Part shown: in pieces, positions 24,378 to 34,113 of the stretch
Position numbering within the stretch: position 1 is the stretch's first letter
Layout: each line of letters begins with the position of its first letter
Assembly: GCA_034435035.1 (NCBI GenBank)
Contig: DAOTXW010000009.1
Coordinates: 109,801-173,800, forward strand
DNA from: JAHEME01 sp034435035
GTDB lineage: Bacteria; Chloroflexota; Anaerolineae; Aggregatilineales; UBA3940
Reading direction: 5' to 3'
Length of the DNA: 64,000 nt
Translations under genes and position numbers: made by a program
The notes under the pieces: model-generated
What the model was told of the DNA's origin: nothing
Database searches by the model: none
The model's input: only the letters and a program-made list of their open reading frames with translations

Positions 24378-26168
24378 ATGGCGGCATCACAGGCTTCTCT
24401 GACAGGTGCTGAACAAATCCGGTGGGATCTTTCTGATCTCTATGCAGCTGTTGATGATCCGGCTATTGAGCGCGATCTGGCGCAGGCTGACAGCCAGGCA
24501 GATGCGTTCGCGGAGCAATATCGTGGGCGTATCGCTTCACTGAGCGCTACGGAAATGCGCGATCTGCTGACAACTTATGAGGCGATCAATGAAATAGCGC
24601 ACCGGATTAGCGCCTATGCCTATCTGCACTGGTCGGTCAACACCGAGGACCCGGCCCGGGGGGCACTGCTGCAGAAGGTGACTGAGCGCACAGCGCGCCT
24701 CAGCCAGAAGCTGATCTTTCTTGAACTGGAATGGGCAAATACACCTGATGATCAGGCTGGCGCCCTCATGACTGACCCGGCGTTGGAGCACTACCGGCAC
24801 TGGCTCGAAGTGGCCAGGCTGTATCGGCCGCACCTACTCAGCGAGCCAGAGGAGCGCATTCTGTCGGAGAAGGCGATCACCGGCCGCAATGCGTGGACGC
24901 GTTTCTTTGACGAGATTCACGGGGCTGCCCGCTATGAATTGGATGGGGAGCTGGTTCCGCAGCAGGTTGTGACCAACAAGCTCTATGATCCGGACCGCAA
25001 CGTCAGGCGGCGCAGCGCACAGGCGCTGACTGAGGGACTCAGGAACCTGCTGCGCACGACCACCTACGTGTTCAACAATATCCTGGCCGACAAAGCTTCT
25101 GATGATATGCTGCGCAGCTACCCAGCCTGGATCACCTCTCGCAACCTGGCCAATGAGGTCGATGATGACACCGTTGAGGCCCTGGTAACGGCTGTCACCG
25201 GGCGCTATGACATTGTGTCCCGCTACTATCGGCTCAAGCGACGCCTGCTGGGGCTGGATGAGCTCTTCGATTATGATCGTTATGCCCCGCTTCCTGCTGC
25301 AGACCATTTCTACCCCTGGCAGGAAGGTCGTCAGATAGTCACCGAAGCCTATGCCCGGTTCCATCCCCGGATGGCTGAAATTGCCGATCTGTTTTTTGAC
25401 AGGCGCTGGATCGACGCAGCGATCATTCCTGGCAAAAGCGCGGGCGCCTACAGTCACAGCGTTGCTCCCTCCGTGCACCCTTACATCATGATGAACTACG
25501 AAGCCAGGCCCCGTGACGTGATGACCCTGGCGCATGAGCTCGGGCATGGCGTGCACCAGTGGCTCAGCCGCCGTCAGGGCGTCCTGCAGAGTGATACGCC
25601 GCTCACTACCGCCGAGACCGCGTCAGTATTCGGAGAGATGCTGGTGTTTCACAGCCTGCTCGAGCGTGAAACCGATCGTGCCAACCGGCTCGCGATGCTG
25701 ACAAACAAGATTGAAGACTCGTTTGCCACGGTCTTCCGCCAGATCTCGATGAACCGATTTGAGCACGCAGCCCACACAGCGCGGCGGACCGAAGGTGAGC
25801 TGACCGCCGATCAGTTCTCGGAGTTGTGGCTTGCCAGCCAGCGGGCCATGTTCAGCGACAGCGTCACTATGACTGAGGATTATGGGGTATGGTGGAGCTA
25901 CGTGCCCCACTTCATCCATGTGCCCGGCTACGTATACGCCTACGCTTTCGGCAATCTGCTGGTACTGGCCCTGTATGCCCGCTATCAGCAGGCCAGCGCA
26001 GATTTTGCGGAGGCATATCTGGAAATGCTGGCCGCAGGCGGCTCGGACTGGCCTCATCAGATCGTCCGTCCGCTGGGGGTGGACCTCAAGGATCCCGGGT
26101 TCTGGAGCCGTGGCCTGCAGATCCTGGATGATCTGGTCGCTGAGGCTGAGCAACTGGCCGGGGGGTGA
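24378..26168 (+). CDS. pepF: M3 family oligoendopeptidase F
   Basis: 596 residues, usual length. AAGGA precedes the ATG. The N-terminal two thirds are helical as in thimet-type peptidases (RYRGRIASLS, LVPQQVVTNKLYDPDRNVRRRSA). The zinc motif is HELGH at 386-390 (TLAHELGHGVHQWL) with the downstream Glu in the TTAETASVFGEML stretch. It hydrolyses short peptides in the cytoplasm. There is no signal peptide. A DUF3048 lipoprotein gene overlaps its stop codon by one base (ATGA). Confidence 0.95.
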   Translation: MAASQASLTGAEQIRWDLSDLYAAVDDPAIERDLAQADSQADAFAEQYRGRIASLSATEMRDLLTTYEAINEIAHRISAYAYLHWSVNTEDPARGALLQKVTERTARLSQKLIFLELEWANTPDDQAGALMTDPALEHYRHWLEVARLYRPHLLSEPEERILSEKAITGRNAWTRFFDEIHGAARYELDGELVPQQVVTNKLYDPDRNVRRRSAQALTEGLRNLLRTTTYVFNNILADKASDDMLRSYPAWITSRNLANEVDDDTVEALVTAVTGRYDIVSRYYRLKRRLLGLDELFDYDRYAPLPAADHFYPWQEGRQIVTEAYARFHPRMAEIADLFFDRRWIDAAIIPGKSAGAYSHSVAPSVHPYIMMNYEARPRDVMTLAHELGHGVHQWLSRRQGVLQSDTPLTTAETASVFGEMLVFHSLLERETDRANRLAMLTNKIEDSFATVFRQISMNRFEHAAHTARRTEGELTADQFSELWLASQRAMFSDSVTMTEDYGVWWSYVPHFIHVPGYVYAYAFGNLLVLALYARYQQASADFAEAYLEMLAAGGSDWPHQIVRPLGVDLKDPGFWSRGLQILDDLVAEAEQLAGG

Positions 26169-27373
26169 TGAACGTGCCGCTGTGTCTCCGATCGCTGCGG
26201 GCTCAGGCAGCATCCCATCCCCCTGCCTGTTCAGTGCTGCTGCTGGGGATGCTGGTCAGCCTGGCAAGCTGCGCGCCAGCTGTCGCTACGCAGGAAGCCG
26301 CGTCTGCCACGCCTGTGCCATCGCCGACGCTAGAGCCGACCGACACACCGACTCCAACGGCGACGCCCCGCCCGATCCCTACTTCTGTGCCGCCCCCCCC
26401 GCCGGTGATCGGCCCGGACGCCTATCCAGCGAATGCTAATCCGCTGACGGGCTTGCCGGCTGCCAATCCGGCATCGCTCGACCGCCGCCCGCTCATGATC
26501 AAGATATCCAATGCGCCGCCGGTTGTGCGCCCGCAGAGCGGCATCGGCAGCGCCGATCTGATCTTTGAGCACTATGCTGAAGGCGGGTGGACCCGCTTCA
26601 CGGCGGTGTTCTACAGTCAGGGCAGCCAGCACGTGGGCTCCGTGCGGAGCGTGAGGCTGCTCGACCTGCAGCTGACCCCGGCATACGATGGGATTCTGGT
26701 CTTCTCGGGGGGCAGCCTGGGCGTGATCGATACAGTCCGCCAGTCACCGCTGTACCCCAAGAATGTGATCTCCCCCCAGTTTGGCTATGGCGAGCCTTAT
26801 TTCGTTCGCTTCCCACGCGAGGAGCTGCCCTACGAGCACACCCTATTCACAGATACCGATCGACTCTGGGATCTGGTGGAAGAACGGGCGATCAATCGCA
26901 GGCCGGCTTTTAGCACACCGGGGATGGCTTTCAGCCAACTGCCCCCATCAGGCGGGCAGCCGGCCAGTGTGGCAACTCTGGACTATGCGCGCACCCGTGT
27001 GACCTGGCGATATGATCCCGTCACCGGCCAGTACCTTCGCTGGACTGATGGAGTCCCGCACACGGATGCCGTCAGTGGGCAGCAGCTTGATTTTGAGAAT
27101 GTTGTTGTGATGAGCGCCTATCACGAGCAGCAGGTGCTTTTCGAAGAAAAGTACTTCGGGGAAGAAGAATCACTGTACATCGAGCTTCAGGGCGAAGGGC
27201 CGGTGACAGTGCTCAGGGACGGACAGGCGTTTGAAGGGCGCTGGGTGCGGAAGGAGGCGGATGACCTGTTCACTTTCTACACGCCGGATGGCCAGGCGCT
27301 GGTGCTCAAGCCGGGGCAGACTTTCCTGCAGATCATTCGCGCCGGCTTTGAGCGGCTGACGATTGAACCCTGA
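26168..27373 (+). CDS. DUF3048 family lipoprotein
   Basis: 401 residues. ATG 26168 overlaps the pepF TGA. A long signal peptide ends in the lipobox LASC (about residue 35). A Thr/Pro-rich linker (to about 80) typical of surface lipoproteins in this phylum follows. The rest matches the YerB-like DUF3048 family: NPLTGLPA, RRPLMIKISNAPPVVRPQSGIGSADLIFEHYAEGG, HVGSVRSVRLLDLQL. The family is of unknown function and located outside the membrane. It may be cotranscribed with pepF and fmt. Confidence 0.88.
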   Translation: MNVPLCLRSLRAQAASHPPACSVLLLGMLVSLASCAPAVATQEAASATPVPSPTLEPTDTPTPTATPRPIPTSVPPPPPVIGPDAYPANANPLTGLPAANPASLDRRPLMIKISNAPPVVRPQSGIGSADLIFEHYAEGGWTRFTAVFYSQGSQHVGSVRSVRLLDLQLTPAYDGILVFSGGSLGVIDTVRQSPLYPKNVISPQFGYGEPYFVRFPREELPYEHTLFTDTDRLWDLVEERAINRRPAFSTPGMAFSQLPPSGGQPASVATLDYARTRVTWRYDPVTGQYLRWTDGVPHTDAVSGQQLDFENVVVMSAYHEQQVLFEEKYFGEEESLYIELQGEGPVTVLRDGQAFEGRWVRKEADDLFTFYTPDGQALVLKPGQTFLQIIRAGFERLTIEP

Positions 27374-27403
27374 ACGAATGACCGGCATCCACCGGAGGGG
27401 CCT

Positions 27404-28345
27404 GTGGCCAGAGTAGTGTTTCTGGGCACGCCGGAGTTTGCGGTAGCCAGCCTGCAGGCGGTAGCCAACCATGCCGGGTTCACGGTAGTGGGAGTTGTCA
27501 CCCAGCCGGACCGCCCTGCAGGCCGCGGCCGCGAGCCGGCGATGCCGGCCGTCAAAAAGGCGGCTCAGGCACTGGGGCTGCCCGTGTTCCAGCCTGAAAC
27601 CCTGCGCGATCCCGCGGCGGTGGATCATCTGCGCCGCTGGCAGCCTGATGTGCTGGTTGTCGCTGCCTTCGGTCAGATCCTGCGCCAGGCGGTTCTGGAC
27701 CTGGCTCCTTTTGGCGGCGTCAACGTCCATGCTTCTCTGCTGCCGCGGGGGCGCGGCGCCGCGCCGATCGCCTATGCAATTCTGGAGGGTGACAGCGAAA
27801 CCGGCATCACCATCATGAAGATGGATTCAGGGCTGGACACTGGCCCCATCCTGTCACAGCACCCCGTAGCCATCACCGCCGACGAAACTGCCGCCACACT
27901 GCACAACCGGCTGGCAGAACTGGGCGCGGCCGTCCTGCCAGGCACCCTGCTGGGTTATCTCGCCGGCACCCTGATACCCCGGCCACAGCCGTCGGAGGGT
28001 GTGACCCTGGCGCCCACGCTGCGCAAAGATCAGGGAGCGATTGACTGGAGCCATTCGGCTGTGAGAATCGACCGGCAGGTACGAGCCTATACCCCGTGGC
28101 CAGGGGCGTTCACGCATCTGCACGGTGCGATCCTGAAGGTCAATGCCGGCTATCCGCTGCCAGATATTGAAGAACCGCTTCCACCGGGGACATTGACGGT
28201 CTACCGCGGCGATCTTGCTGTGGTAACAGGCTGCGGCCTGTACGTTCCGGGCATAGTGCAGCCAGCGGGCAAAAAGCCGATGACCGGTCAGGCATTTCTG
28301 GCCGGTCATCCTGGCAGCCGAGGGATGGTGCTGGGTGCCAGCTAA
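27404..28345 (+). CDS. fmt: Methionyl-tRNA formyltransferase
   Basis: 313 residues. GTG 27404 follows GGAGG at about six bases. The N-terminal hydrolase-like domain shows VVFLGTPEFAVASLQ, VTQPDRPAGRG, the catalytic Asn-His in GGVNVHASLLPRGRGAAP, and the Asp in MKMDSGLDTGPIL. The C-terminal tRNA-binding domain covers residues about 205-310. It formylates initiator Met-tRNA. The stop codon overlaps the stop of the convergent lipoprotein gene by 4 bp. Confidence 0.96.
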   Translation: MARVVFLGTPEFAVASLQAVANHAGFTVVGVVTQPDRPAGRGREPAMPAVKKAAQALGLPVFQPETLRDPAAVDHLRRWQPDVLVVAAFGQILRQAVLDLAPFGGVNVHASLLPRGRGAAPIAYAILEGDSETGITIMKMDSGLDTGPILSQHPVAITADETAATLHNRLAELGAAVLPGTLLGYLAGTLIPRPQPSEGVTLAPTLRKDQGAIDWSHSAVRIDRQVRAYTPWPGAFTHLHGAILKVNAGYPLPDIEEPLPPGTLTVYRGDLAVVTGCGLYVPGIVQPAGKKPMTGQAFLAGHPGSRGMVLGAS

Positions 28346-28995
28346 TCTGTCACCAGGTTAAGCACCACCTCCTGATCAGTGTCGCATGTCCTGGCCGTAA
28401 TGGTGTCGGGCAGGCTTTCACCGCCTTCCACGCAGAGACGTTCGTAGACTGGCTCATCGCCATCCTCGACCGGCGCAAATCCGAGTATCGTGCCGTTGGC
28501 CAGCACAACCAAACCCGCTGTCAGCCCATTAAACTCACCCTGGTAAAGGCCACTCCCCTCGGTAGCCTCTTTCAGCTCCACGCGCAGATAGCCCTTGCCC
28601 GGCATGGTAATGTTAATCTCAATGCCATCTCGTTCAACGCGGCCGGTCGCCCGGATGCCGCCAACCTCTGACTGCAAGTTGACTCTCTGCCCTTCAAGCT
28701 GGCCATTCATATGCAGTGAGGTTGTCACATCCTCCGTGGCCATGATCATTTCAATGGAATTATCAGTACGCACATAGAGACCAACCGGCCCAGAAGCGGG
28801 TGGTAGCACCTCGCCCACATACAGTTTTCCCTGAACGCCCTCAGCGCTGAGCGTGGGCACAGCGGTTGGTTCCTCTGGAGCCACGGCTGGCTCACCCGTA
28901 TCACCTGCCGGCGCTGCGCTGCCTCCGCCGCAGGCTGCGATCATGCTGGCTAATAGAGCCAGCAACACTCCAACAACTAGCCTGTTCATCCTCAT
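28342..28995 (-). CDS. Small lipoprotein, unknown function
   Basis: 217 residues. I choose ATG 28995 because GGAGG lies seven bases upstream and because it begins a lipoprotein signal (MRMNRLVVGVLLALLASMIAAC). After a Gly/Ala/Pro/Glu linker (about 25-50), the mature part is beta-rich with repeats such as NGQLEGQRVNLQSEVGG and RVERDGIEINITMPGKG. A C-terminal Cys pair (LCVEGG...RTCDTD) may form a disulfide. No family recognised. The 3' end overlaps fmt by 4 bp in the opposite direction. Confidence 0.75.
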   Translation of the reverse strand: MRMNRLVVGVLLALLASMIAACGGGSAAPAGDTGEPAVAPEEPTAVPTLSAEGVQGKLYVGEVLPPASGPVGLYVRTDNSIEMIMATEDVTTSLHMNGQLEGQRVNLQSEVGGIRATGRVERDGIEINITMPGKGYLRVELKEATEGSGLYQGEFNGLTAGLVVLANGTILGFAPVEDGDEPVYERLCVEGGESLPDTITARTCDTDQEVVLNLVTD

Positions 28996-29095
28996 AGTAT
29001 CCTCCTCAAGCGGACTCCAGATCAACAACCAAGCACCCAGCCATTCCAGCAAGGTGCTGCTTCCACGCTTCAACGTGATGCTGCCGGGTTCAGGC

Positions 29096-29611
29096 CTACC
29101 ACCGTTCCCAGTGAATGATCTCATCAGCGGGCCGGCGCCCGCCCTTCCGGAGCGGGCGCTGTTCAGGCTGGGCCGGGTAGCCAAATGAGATACACCATGG
29201 GATCGTGAAGTCTGATGGAACACCCAGGATAGCGCAGGCTCTGTCTGGCTGATAGATCGTGGCCATAACCGATCCGACACCCAGCGACCAGGCCGTCAGA
29301 ATCATGTTCTGAGCGCTGCGGCCCAGGTCAAATGGGACGGTCAGCCGCTCAAAGGGATCACGAGTCACTATGGCTACGCCCATCGCTGCGCCGGCCAGGT
29401 GGCCCGCAAACGCCCCGCACTGCGCCAGGGCTTCCAGTGTTGCCCGCTGGCGGACAGCCACAAATCGCCAGGGCTGGCTGTTCTTGGCACTCCCTGAGCG
29501 GCGGCCAGCCTCAAGGATCTGGATCGCCACCTCGTCCGGCAGGGGGTGCCCATCAAACTGGCGCACCGAGCGCGCTGATTTCACAGCATCAAATACAGAA
29601 GGTTCACTCAC
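29096..29611 (-). CDS. Nitroreductase family FMN-dependent protein
   Basis: 171 residues. GTG 29611 has AAGGA eight bases upstream. The FMN-binding signature near the N-terminus reads SARSVRQFDGHPLPDE, and SGSAKNSQPWRFVAV is the SAxNxQPW motif. FDLGRSAQNMILTAWSLGVGSVM is the dimer/flavin region. A short form of the family, closest to the type lacking the extra C-terminal extension. The electron acceptor is unknown. It is divergent from lysA. Confidence 0.9.
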   Translation of the reverse strand: MSEPSVFDAVKSARSVRQFDGHPLPDEVAIQILEAGRRSGSAKNSQPWRFVAVRQRATLEALAQCGAFAGHLAGAAMGVAIVTRDPFERLTVPFDLGRSAQNMILTAWSLGVGSVMATIYQPDRACAILGVPSDFTIPWCISFGYPAQPEQRPLRKGGRRPADEIIHWERW

Positions 29612-29782
29612 ATCAGGTGTCCTTGCTGAAGCGGCTGGTGCGCTTTCTCATCCCCCTGGCCCCCGCCGCCTCAGAAAGAGGCTAACTTCACCAGTATGCT
29701 ACTCATACGGCTCGCGGGCGTCAAGCTCTGGCGGTCGCGACGCCAACGGCGCATACTAAGGCCAGCGCAGGGGGAAAGTATC

Positions 29783-31060
29783 ATGAGCCTCGTTTATCGG
29801 ACAGACGTCCTGACATTAGCTGGCATTTCGCTGATCCGGCTGGCCGGGCAGTTCGGTACGCCGCTGTACGTCTACAGCCAGGGGGTGATGCAAGATACAG
29901 CCCGCACGGTGAACGCCGCCCTGACCGGCAGCACGCCTCATCTGATTTGCTACGCGGTCAAAGCTAACCCCAATCTGGCAGTTATCCAGACTTTTGCCCG
30001 AATGGGCATAGGCACCGACGTGACATCTGCCGGGGAGCTTGCCCGCGCCCGGCACGCCGGGGTTCCGCCTCAGCAGATTGTGTTTTCAGGTGTGGGCAAG
30101 ACGCCTGAAGAGATGAGGCAGGCTGTTAACCTGGGCGTCAAGGGCATTCATGTGGAGTCGGATTTCGAGATCGCCATGCTGGCTGAGATAGCCAGCGCAT
30201 CAGGCACCGAGGTCCCGATAGCGCTGCGGGTTAACCCTGACATTGATCCGCAGACCCATCCCCATATCGCAACCGGGCTGCGCAGCGCCAAGTTTGGCAT
30301 CCCCTGGCAAGAAATTGGGCTGGCTATCTCTACCCTGCGGCAGCATCCCGGCCTGCGGCTAGCCGGGATCTCCATGCACATCGGTTCACAGGTGATGGCT
30401 GTCGGCCCTTTTCGGGAAGCGGCCCGGCGGCTGGCCGGGATAGCACGCGAGCTGCTGTCCGCCGGGGAACGGTTGGAATACATCGACTTCGGCGGAGGGG
30501 TGGGCGTGCACTACGACGATGAATGCCCACCCGATCCGTCTGAGTGGGGCGCCGCTCTGCGCGGGGCGCTGGGTGACCTGCCGCTGGCTCTGGTAGTGGA
30601 ACCAGGCCGGCTGCTGGTAGCCAGCGCCGGGGTGCTGCTGACACGCGTACTGGGTGTGAAGCGGAGCGGCGGCCGGACCTTTGTGATCGTTGATGCCGGG
30701 ATGAACGATCTGCTGCGGCCCGCGCTGTATGGGGCGTTTCATCCGATAGTGCCGGTACAACTGCGCCCGGATGAACCCGACGAACCGGTGGACATTGTAG
30801 GGCCGGTATGTGAAACGACCGACGCTTTCGCCCGGGACCGGCTTCTGCCCGTTCCCCGGCAGGGAGATTATCTGGCCATCCTGCAGGCAGGCGCCTATGG
30901 ATCCAGCATGGCCTCTACCTATAACAGCCGCCGCCGTCCGGCAGAGGTCATGATCACCGCGGACAGGCGATGCCATCTCATTCGCGCGCGCGACGAACTG
31001 GTCGATCTATACCGGGGAGAATACCTGCTGGATGAGCCGCCGGAGGTCTCTCGAGGTTAG
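29783..31060 (+). CDS. lysA: Diaminopimelate decarboxylase
   Basis: 425 residues from ATG 29783 (preceded by GGGGGAAAG); the extra codons upstream from 29696 are rejected. Alanine-racemase-type barrel: PLP lysine in CYAVKANPN, HIGSQ, IDFGGGVGV, EPGRLLVA; the C-terminal domain has GPVCETTDAFARDRLLP with the active-site Cys and GAYGSSMASTYN. It makes lysine from meso-diaminopimelate. It stands alone; no lysine riboswitch is visible in the 170-bp gap upstream. Confidence 0.95.
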   Translation: MSLVYRTDVLTLAGISLIRLAGQFGTPLYVYSQGVMQDTARTVNAALTGSTPHLICYAVKANPNLAVIQTFARMGIGTDVTSAGELARARHAGVPPQQIVFSGVGKTPEEMRQAVNLGVKGIHVESDFEIAMLAEIASASGTEVPIALRVNPDIDPQTHPHIATGLRSAKFGIPWQEIGLAISTLRQHPGLRLAGISMHIGSQVMAVGPFREAARRLAGIARELLSAGERLEYIDFGGGVGVHYDDECPPDPSEWGAALRGALGDLPLALVVEPGRLLVASAGVLLTRVLGVKRSGGRTFVIVDAGMNDLLRPALYGAFHPIVPVQLRPDEPDEPVDIVGPVCETTDAFARDRLLPVPRQGDYLAILQAGAYGSSMASTYNSRRRPAEVMITADRRCHLIRARDELVDLYRGEYLLDEPPEVSRG

Positions 31061-31117
31061 ACAAGGCCGGTTGACTCCTGTATACTGGCCCCGTTGATCC
31101 TGATCGGCGCGAGACGC

Positions 31118-32857
31118 ATGATGGCAGATCTGACCAACAGCGAAGCAGCTGCCCTGTTCGCAGCTATCGCGGATATGCTGGAGATCAAGGGGGAGAACAT
31201 CCACCGGGTGTTAGCCTACCGCCGCGCCGCCGAGACGATCAGCAGCCTTCCGCGCAGTCTGAGTGCGATATATGACGAAGGGGGATTGACTGCCCTGCCC
31301 CATATTGGGGCGACGCTGGCAGAGAAGATCGAGGAGCTGCTCTCAACAGGCCAGCTTGAGTTCTACAACCGCCTGGCGGCAGAGATTCCGCCAGGGCTGG
31401 TGGAGATGCTCAAAGTGCCTGGCATGGGGCCCAAGAAAGTCGCCCTCTTCTGGAAATCGCTGGGGATCACCAGCCTCGAAGAGCTGGCTGAGGCGGCCAG
31501 AGCCGGCCAGCTGCGCGATCTGCCCGGCATGGGCATCAAAAGCGAGGCCAAGATCCTGGAGGGTATTGAGGCACTGGCCCGGCGCACCAACAGGGTGCGC
31601 ATCAGCGATGCTCTACCGGTTGCCACCTCTATTCTTGAGCATCTACTGAGTCTCCCCGGGGCGCTGTACGGGGATGTGGGCGGCTCACTACGCCGCCGCC
31701 GCGACACGATCGGCGATATTGATTTGCTGGTCGCCAGCAGCGATCCCACCCCGATCATGGAGGCATTTGTCCATCGCCCCGAAGTAGCCCGGCTGCTGGG
31801 ACAGGGGCCAACCAAGGCTTCCGTTGAGCTTGCCAATGGTCTTCAGGTCGATCTGCGGATCCTGCCGCCGGAGCGCTACGGGACTCTGCTGGCCTATTTC
31901 ACCGGCAGCAAGGAGCACAACGTCCGGCTGCGCGAGCTGGCGCTGAAGCAGGGGCTGTCACTGAATGAACATGGTTTCACACCGACCGATGGTGGCCCTG
32001 AGATTCTCTGCCAGACCGAAGCGCAGGTTTACGAGGTCCTGGGCATGCCCTGGATCCCGCCAGAGCTGCGTGAAGATCGGGGGGAGATTGAGGCGGCTCT
32101 GGCTGGTAGACTTCCGGCGCTGATCCGCCGCGAGGATCTCAGAGGCGACCTGCAGACCCATACCCGGTGGAGCGATGGCAAAGGCACAGTGCTGGAAATG
32201 GCACAGGCAGCCCTGGCTCGCGGCTATCAGTACCTGTTGATCACCGATCACAGCTATGGACTGGGAATTGTGCAGGGGCTAAAGCCTGAGGATATCCCTG
32301 CACAGCGGGCGGAGATCGACGCCGCCAACGCAGAACTGGGCGGTGCGCTGACAGTCCTGCACGGCATCGAAGTGGAGATTCGGGCGGATGGCTCGCTCGA
32401 TTATGATGACGTAACCTTGGCGCAGTTTGATATCGTCCAGGCATCCCTGCACACCAGCCTGCGCCAACCCCGCAACCAGATCACCCGGCGCCTGCTGGAT
32501 GCGATGCACAACCCGCTTGTATCGATCATAGGCCACCCGCGCGGCCGGTTGATACCGGACAGAGAGCCAGCCGACCTGGACATGGATGCCGTCTTTGCGG
32601 CAGCGGTCGAACACGATGTGGCGCTGGAGATCAACGCAAACCCGCACCGCCTGGACCTCGATGATGTCCACGCCCGGCGGGCGTGTGAACTTGGGATAAA
32701 ATTGACCATCAGCACCGATGCACACAGCCCAGAGGAGTTTGACTTCATGCCGTACGGGATTGCTGTTGCCCGGCGAGCCTGGCTGGTGGCAGACAATGTG
32801 GTCAACACCTGGCCGCTCGACCTGATTCTGGCATGGGTGAGGGGGCGTCGATCATGA
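31118..32857 (+). CDS. polX: PolX-type DNA polymerase / 3'-5' exonuclease
   Basis: 579 residues from ATG 31118 (or 31121). A -10-like TATACT lies at 31081-31086. Order: helix-hairpin-helix-containing polymerase domain (about 1-320), with GGSLRRRRDTIGDIDLLVAS holding the metal-binding Asp pair, and a C-terminal PHP domain (about 340-575) with LQTHTRWSDG, LLITDHSYG, EINANPHRLDL and TISTDAHSPEEF. The PHP metal ligands appear intact, so an exonuclease/AP-endonuclease role in repair is likely. It overlaps the following phosphatase gene (ATGA). Confidence 0.93.
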   Translation: MMADLTNSEAAALFAAIADMLEIKGENIHRVLAYRRAAETISSLPRSLSAIYDEGGLTALPHIGATLAEKIEELLSTGQLEFYNRLAAEIPPGLVEMLKVPGMGPKKVALFWKSLGITSLEELAEAARAGQLRDLPGMGIKSEAKILEGIEALARRTNRVRISDALPVATSILEHLLSLPGALYGDVGGSLRRRRDTIGDIDLLVASSDPTPIMEAFVHRPEVARLLGQGPTKASVELANGLQVDLRILPPERYGTLLAYFTGSKEHNVRLRELALKQGLSLNEHGFTPTDGGPEILCQTEAQVYEVLGMPWIPPELREDRGEIEAALAGRLPALIRREDLRGDLQTHTRWSDGKGTVLEMAQAALARGYQYLLITDHSYGLGIVQGLKPEDIPAQRAEIDAANAELGGALTVLHGIEVEIRADGSLDYDDVTLAQFDIVQASLHTSLRQPRNQITRRLLDAMHNPLVSIIGHPRGRLIPDREPADLDMDAVFAAAVEHDVALEINANPHRLDLDDVHARRACELGIKLTISTDAHSPEEFDFMPYGIAVARRAWLVADNVVNTWPLDLILAWVRGRRS

Positions 32858-34095
32858 GCTCGACCGGCCATACCGCGATCATCGAGAAGGCGTTCCCCGG
32901 CCTGCCGGCGGAAGCGATTCAGATGCTGCGAGACTTTGCTATCAAGCGCACCTATCCGCCGGATACAGTGCTGTGCCGCGAAGGTGATGTGGCTGATACG
33001 TTCTACGTGCTGACCACCGGCCGGGTGGTTGTCACGCGCGATATGGAAGGCGACGAAGACTTCGTGATGGGCTTCCTGGGGCCGGGCCAGTACTTTGGCG
33101 AGATGGCGCTGCTCAGCGAAGATACCCGATCGGCTACCGTGACCACGATCACGGAGACCGACTGCCTTGAAATCACCAAGGCGCAGTTTGAGCAGGTCTT
33201 CAGCGCCAGCCCAGCGGTTGCCCGCAGTATCCTCAATACCCTGATCAACATCATCCGCGAGACGGACCAGCGGGCGATCTCGGATCTGGAAGCACGCAAT
33301 GCCGAGCTGGCCAGGGCATATGCTGACCTGGAGGCTGCGCAGGCGGATCGCATTGCACGCGCAACGCTGGAAGCGCAAATGGAAGTCGCGGGTAAAGCCC
33401 AGCGCAGCCTGCTGCCGCGTGCTGTCCCAGAAATCCCGGGGTACCAGTTTGCCGCCCGGTTTGAGCCTGCCCGTCATATCGGAGGCGATTTCTACGACGT
33501 GCGGCTGCTTCACGATGGGCGCGTCTCGATTGTCGTCGCAGATGTATCGGATAAGGGCGCCCATGCAGCCCTGTTCATGGCTGTCGCGCGGACGCTGTTC
33601 CTGACCGAAGAGCAGCATCATGATAACCCGGTTGACGTGGTTGCTGCCGTACATCGCGGCCTGATTCAGGCCTCTACCTATGACATGTTCGTGACAGCCC
33701 TGTATGGTGTTCTGGACCCGGCAAATGGGATATTCCGATATGTGCGTGCCGGGCATGATGAACCCCTGCTGGTGCGCGCCGACGGCACAACGGAGTTTCT
33801 TGGGGGCCGCGGGCGGTTTCTGGGGCTATGGCCGGATATGACCCCTGCTTTCGAAGAGCAGGCTGTTCAGCTATATAGCGGCGATGCGCTGGTTATTTAC
33901 AGCGATGGGGTAACAGACATGCGCAACCCCACCGGCGACCCCTATGCCCGCGACCGGCTGTGCGATCTTTCACGGACACTGCGCATCTATGAGGCCGATC
34001 GGATTGCGCACAACATCTACAATGCTGTGCGCGAGCATCGGGGCAGCGCAGAAGCCTTTGATGACTTCACGCTGCTGGTGCTGCGCGCAGAGTGA
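32854..34095 (+). CDS. Cyclic-nucleotide-binding domain fused to PP2C/SpoIIE phosphatase
   Basis: 413 residues. ATG 32854 overlaps the polX stop and follows GAGGGGG. Order: cNMP-binding domain (about 20-140; GDVADTFYVLTTGRVVV, FGEMALLSEDTRSATV holding the phosphate-binding cassette), coiled coil (about 145-185), and a PPM-type domain (about 190-413) with GGDFYDV, VADVSDKGAHAALFMA and YSDGVTDM for the metal sites. It should dephosphorylate a Ser/Thr phosphoprotein, perhaps an anti-sigma antagonist, under cAMP or cGMP control. The window also encodes an adenylate cyclase that could make the ligand. Confidence 0.93.
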   Translation: MSSTGHTAIIEKAFPGLPAEAIQMLRDFAIKRTYPPDTVLCREGDVADTFYVLTTGRVVVTRDMEGDEDFVMGFLGPGQYFGEMALLSEDTRSATVTTITETDCLEITKAQFEQVFSASPAVARSILNTLINIIRETDQRAISDLEARNAELARAYADLEAAQADRIARATLEAQMEVAGKAQRSLLPRAVPEIPGYQFAARFEPARHIGGDFYDVRLLHDGRVSIVVADVSDKGAHAALFMAVARTLFLTEEQHHDNPVDVVAAVHRGLIQASTYDMFVTALYGVLDPANGIFRYVRAGHDEPLLVRADGTTEFLGGRGRFLGLWPDMTPAFEEQAVQLYSGDALVIYSDGVTDMRNPTGDPYARDRLCDLSRTLRIYEADRIAHNIYNAVREHRGSAEAFDDFTLLVLRAE

Positions 34096-34113
34096 GCCGG
34101 CAACCATCAAACC

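Noticed and set aside
32401..33756. 451-codon minus-strand frame over polX and the phosphatase gene
   Set aside because: Antisense shadow; both plus-strand genes have clear domains and catalytic motifs.
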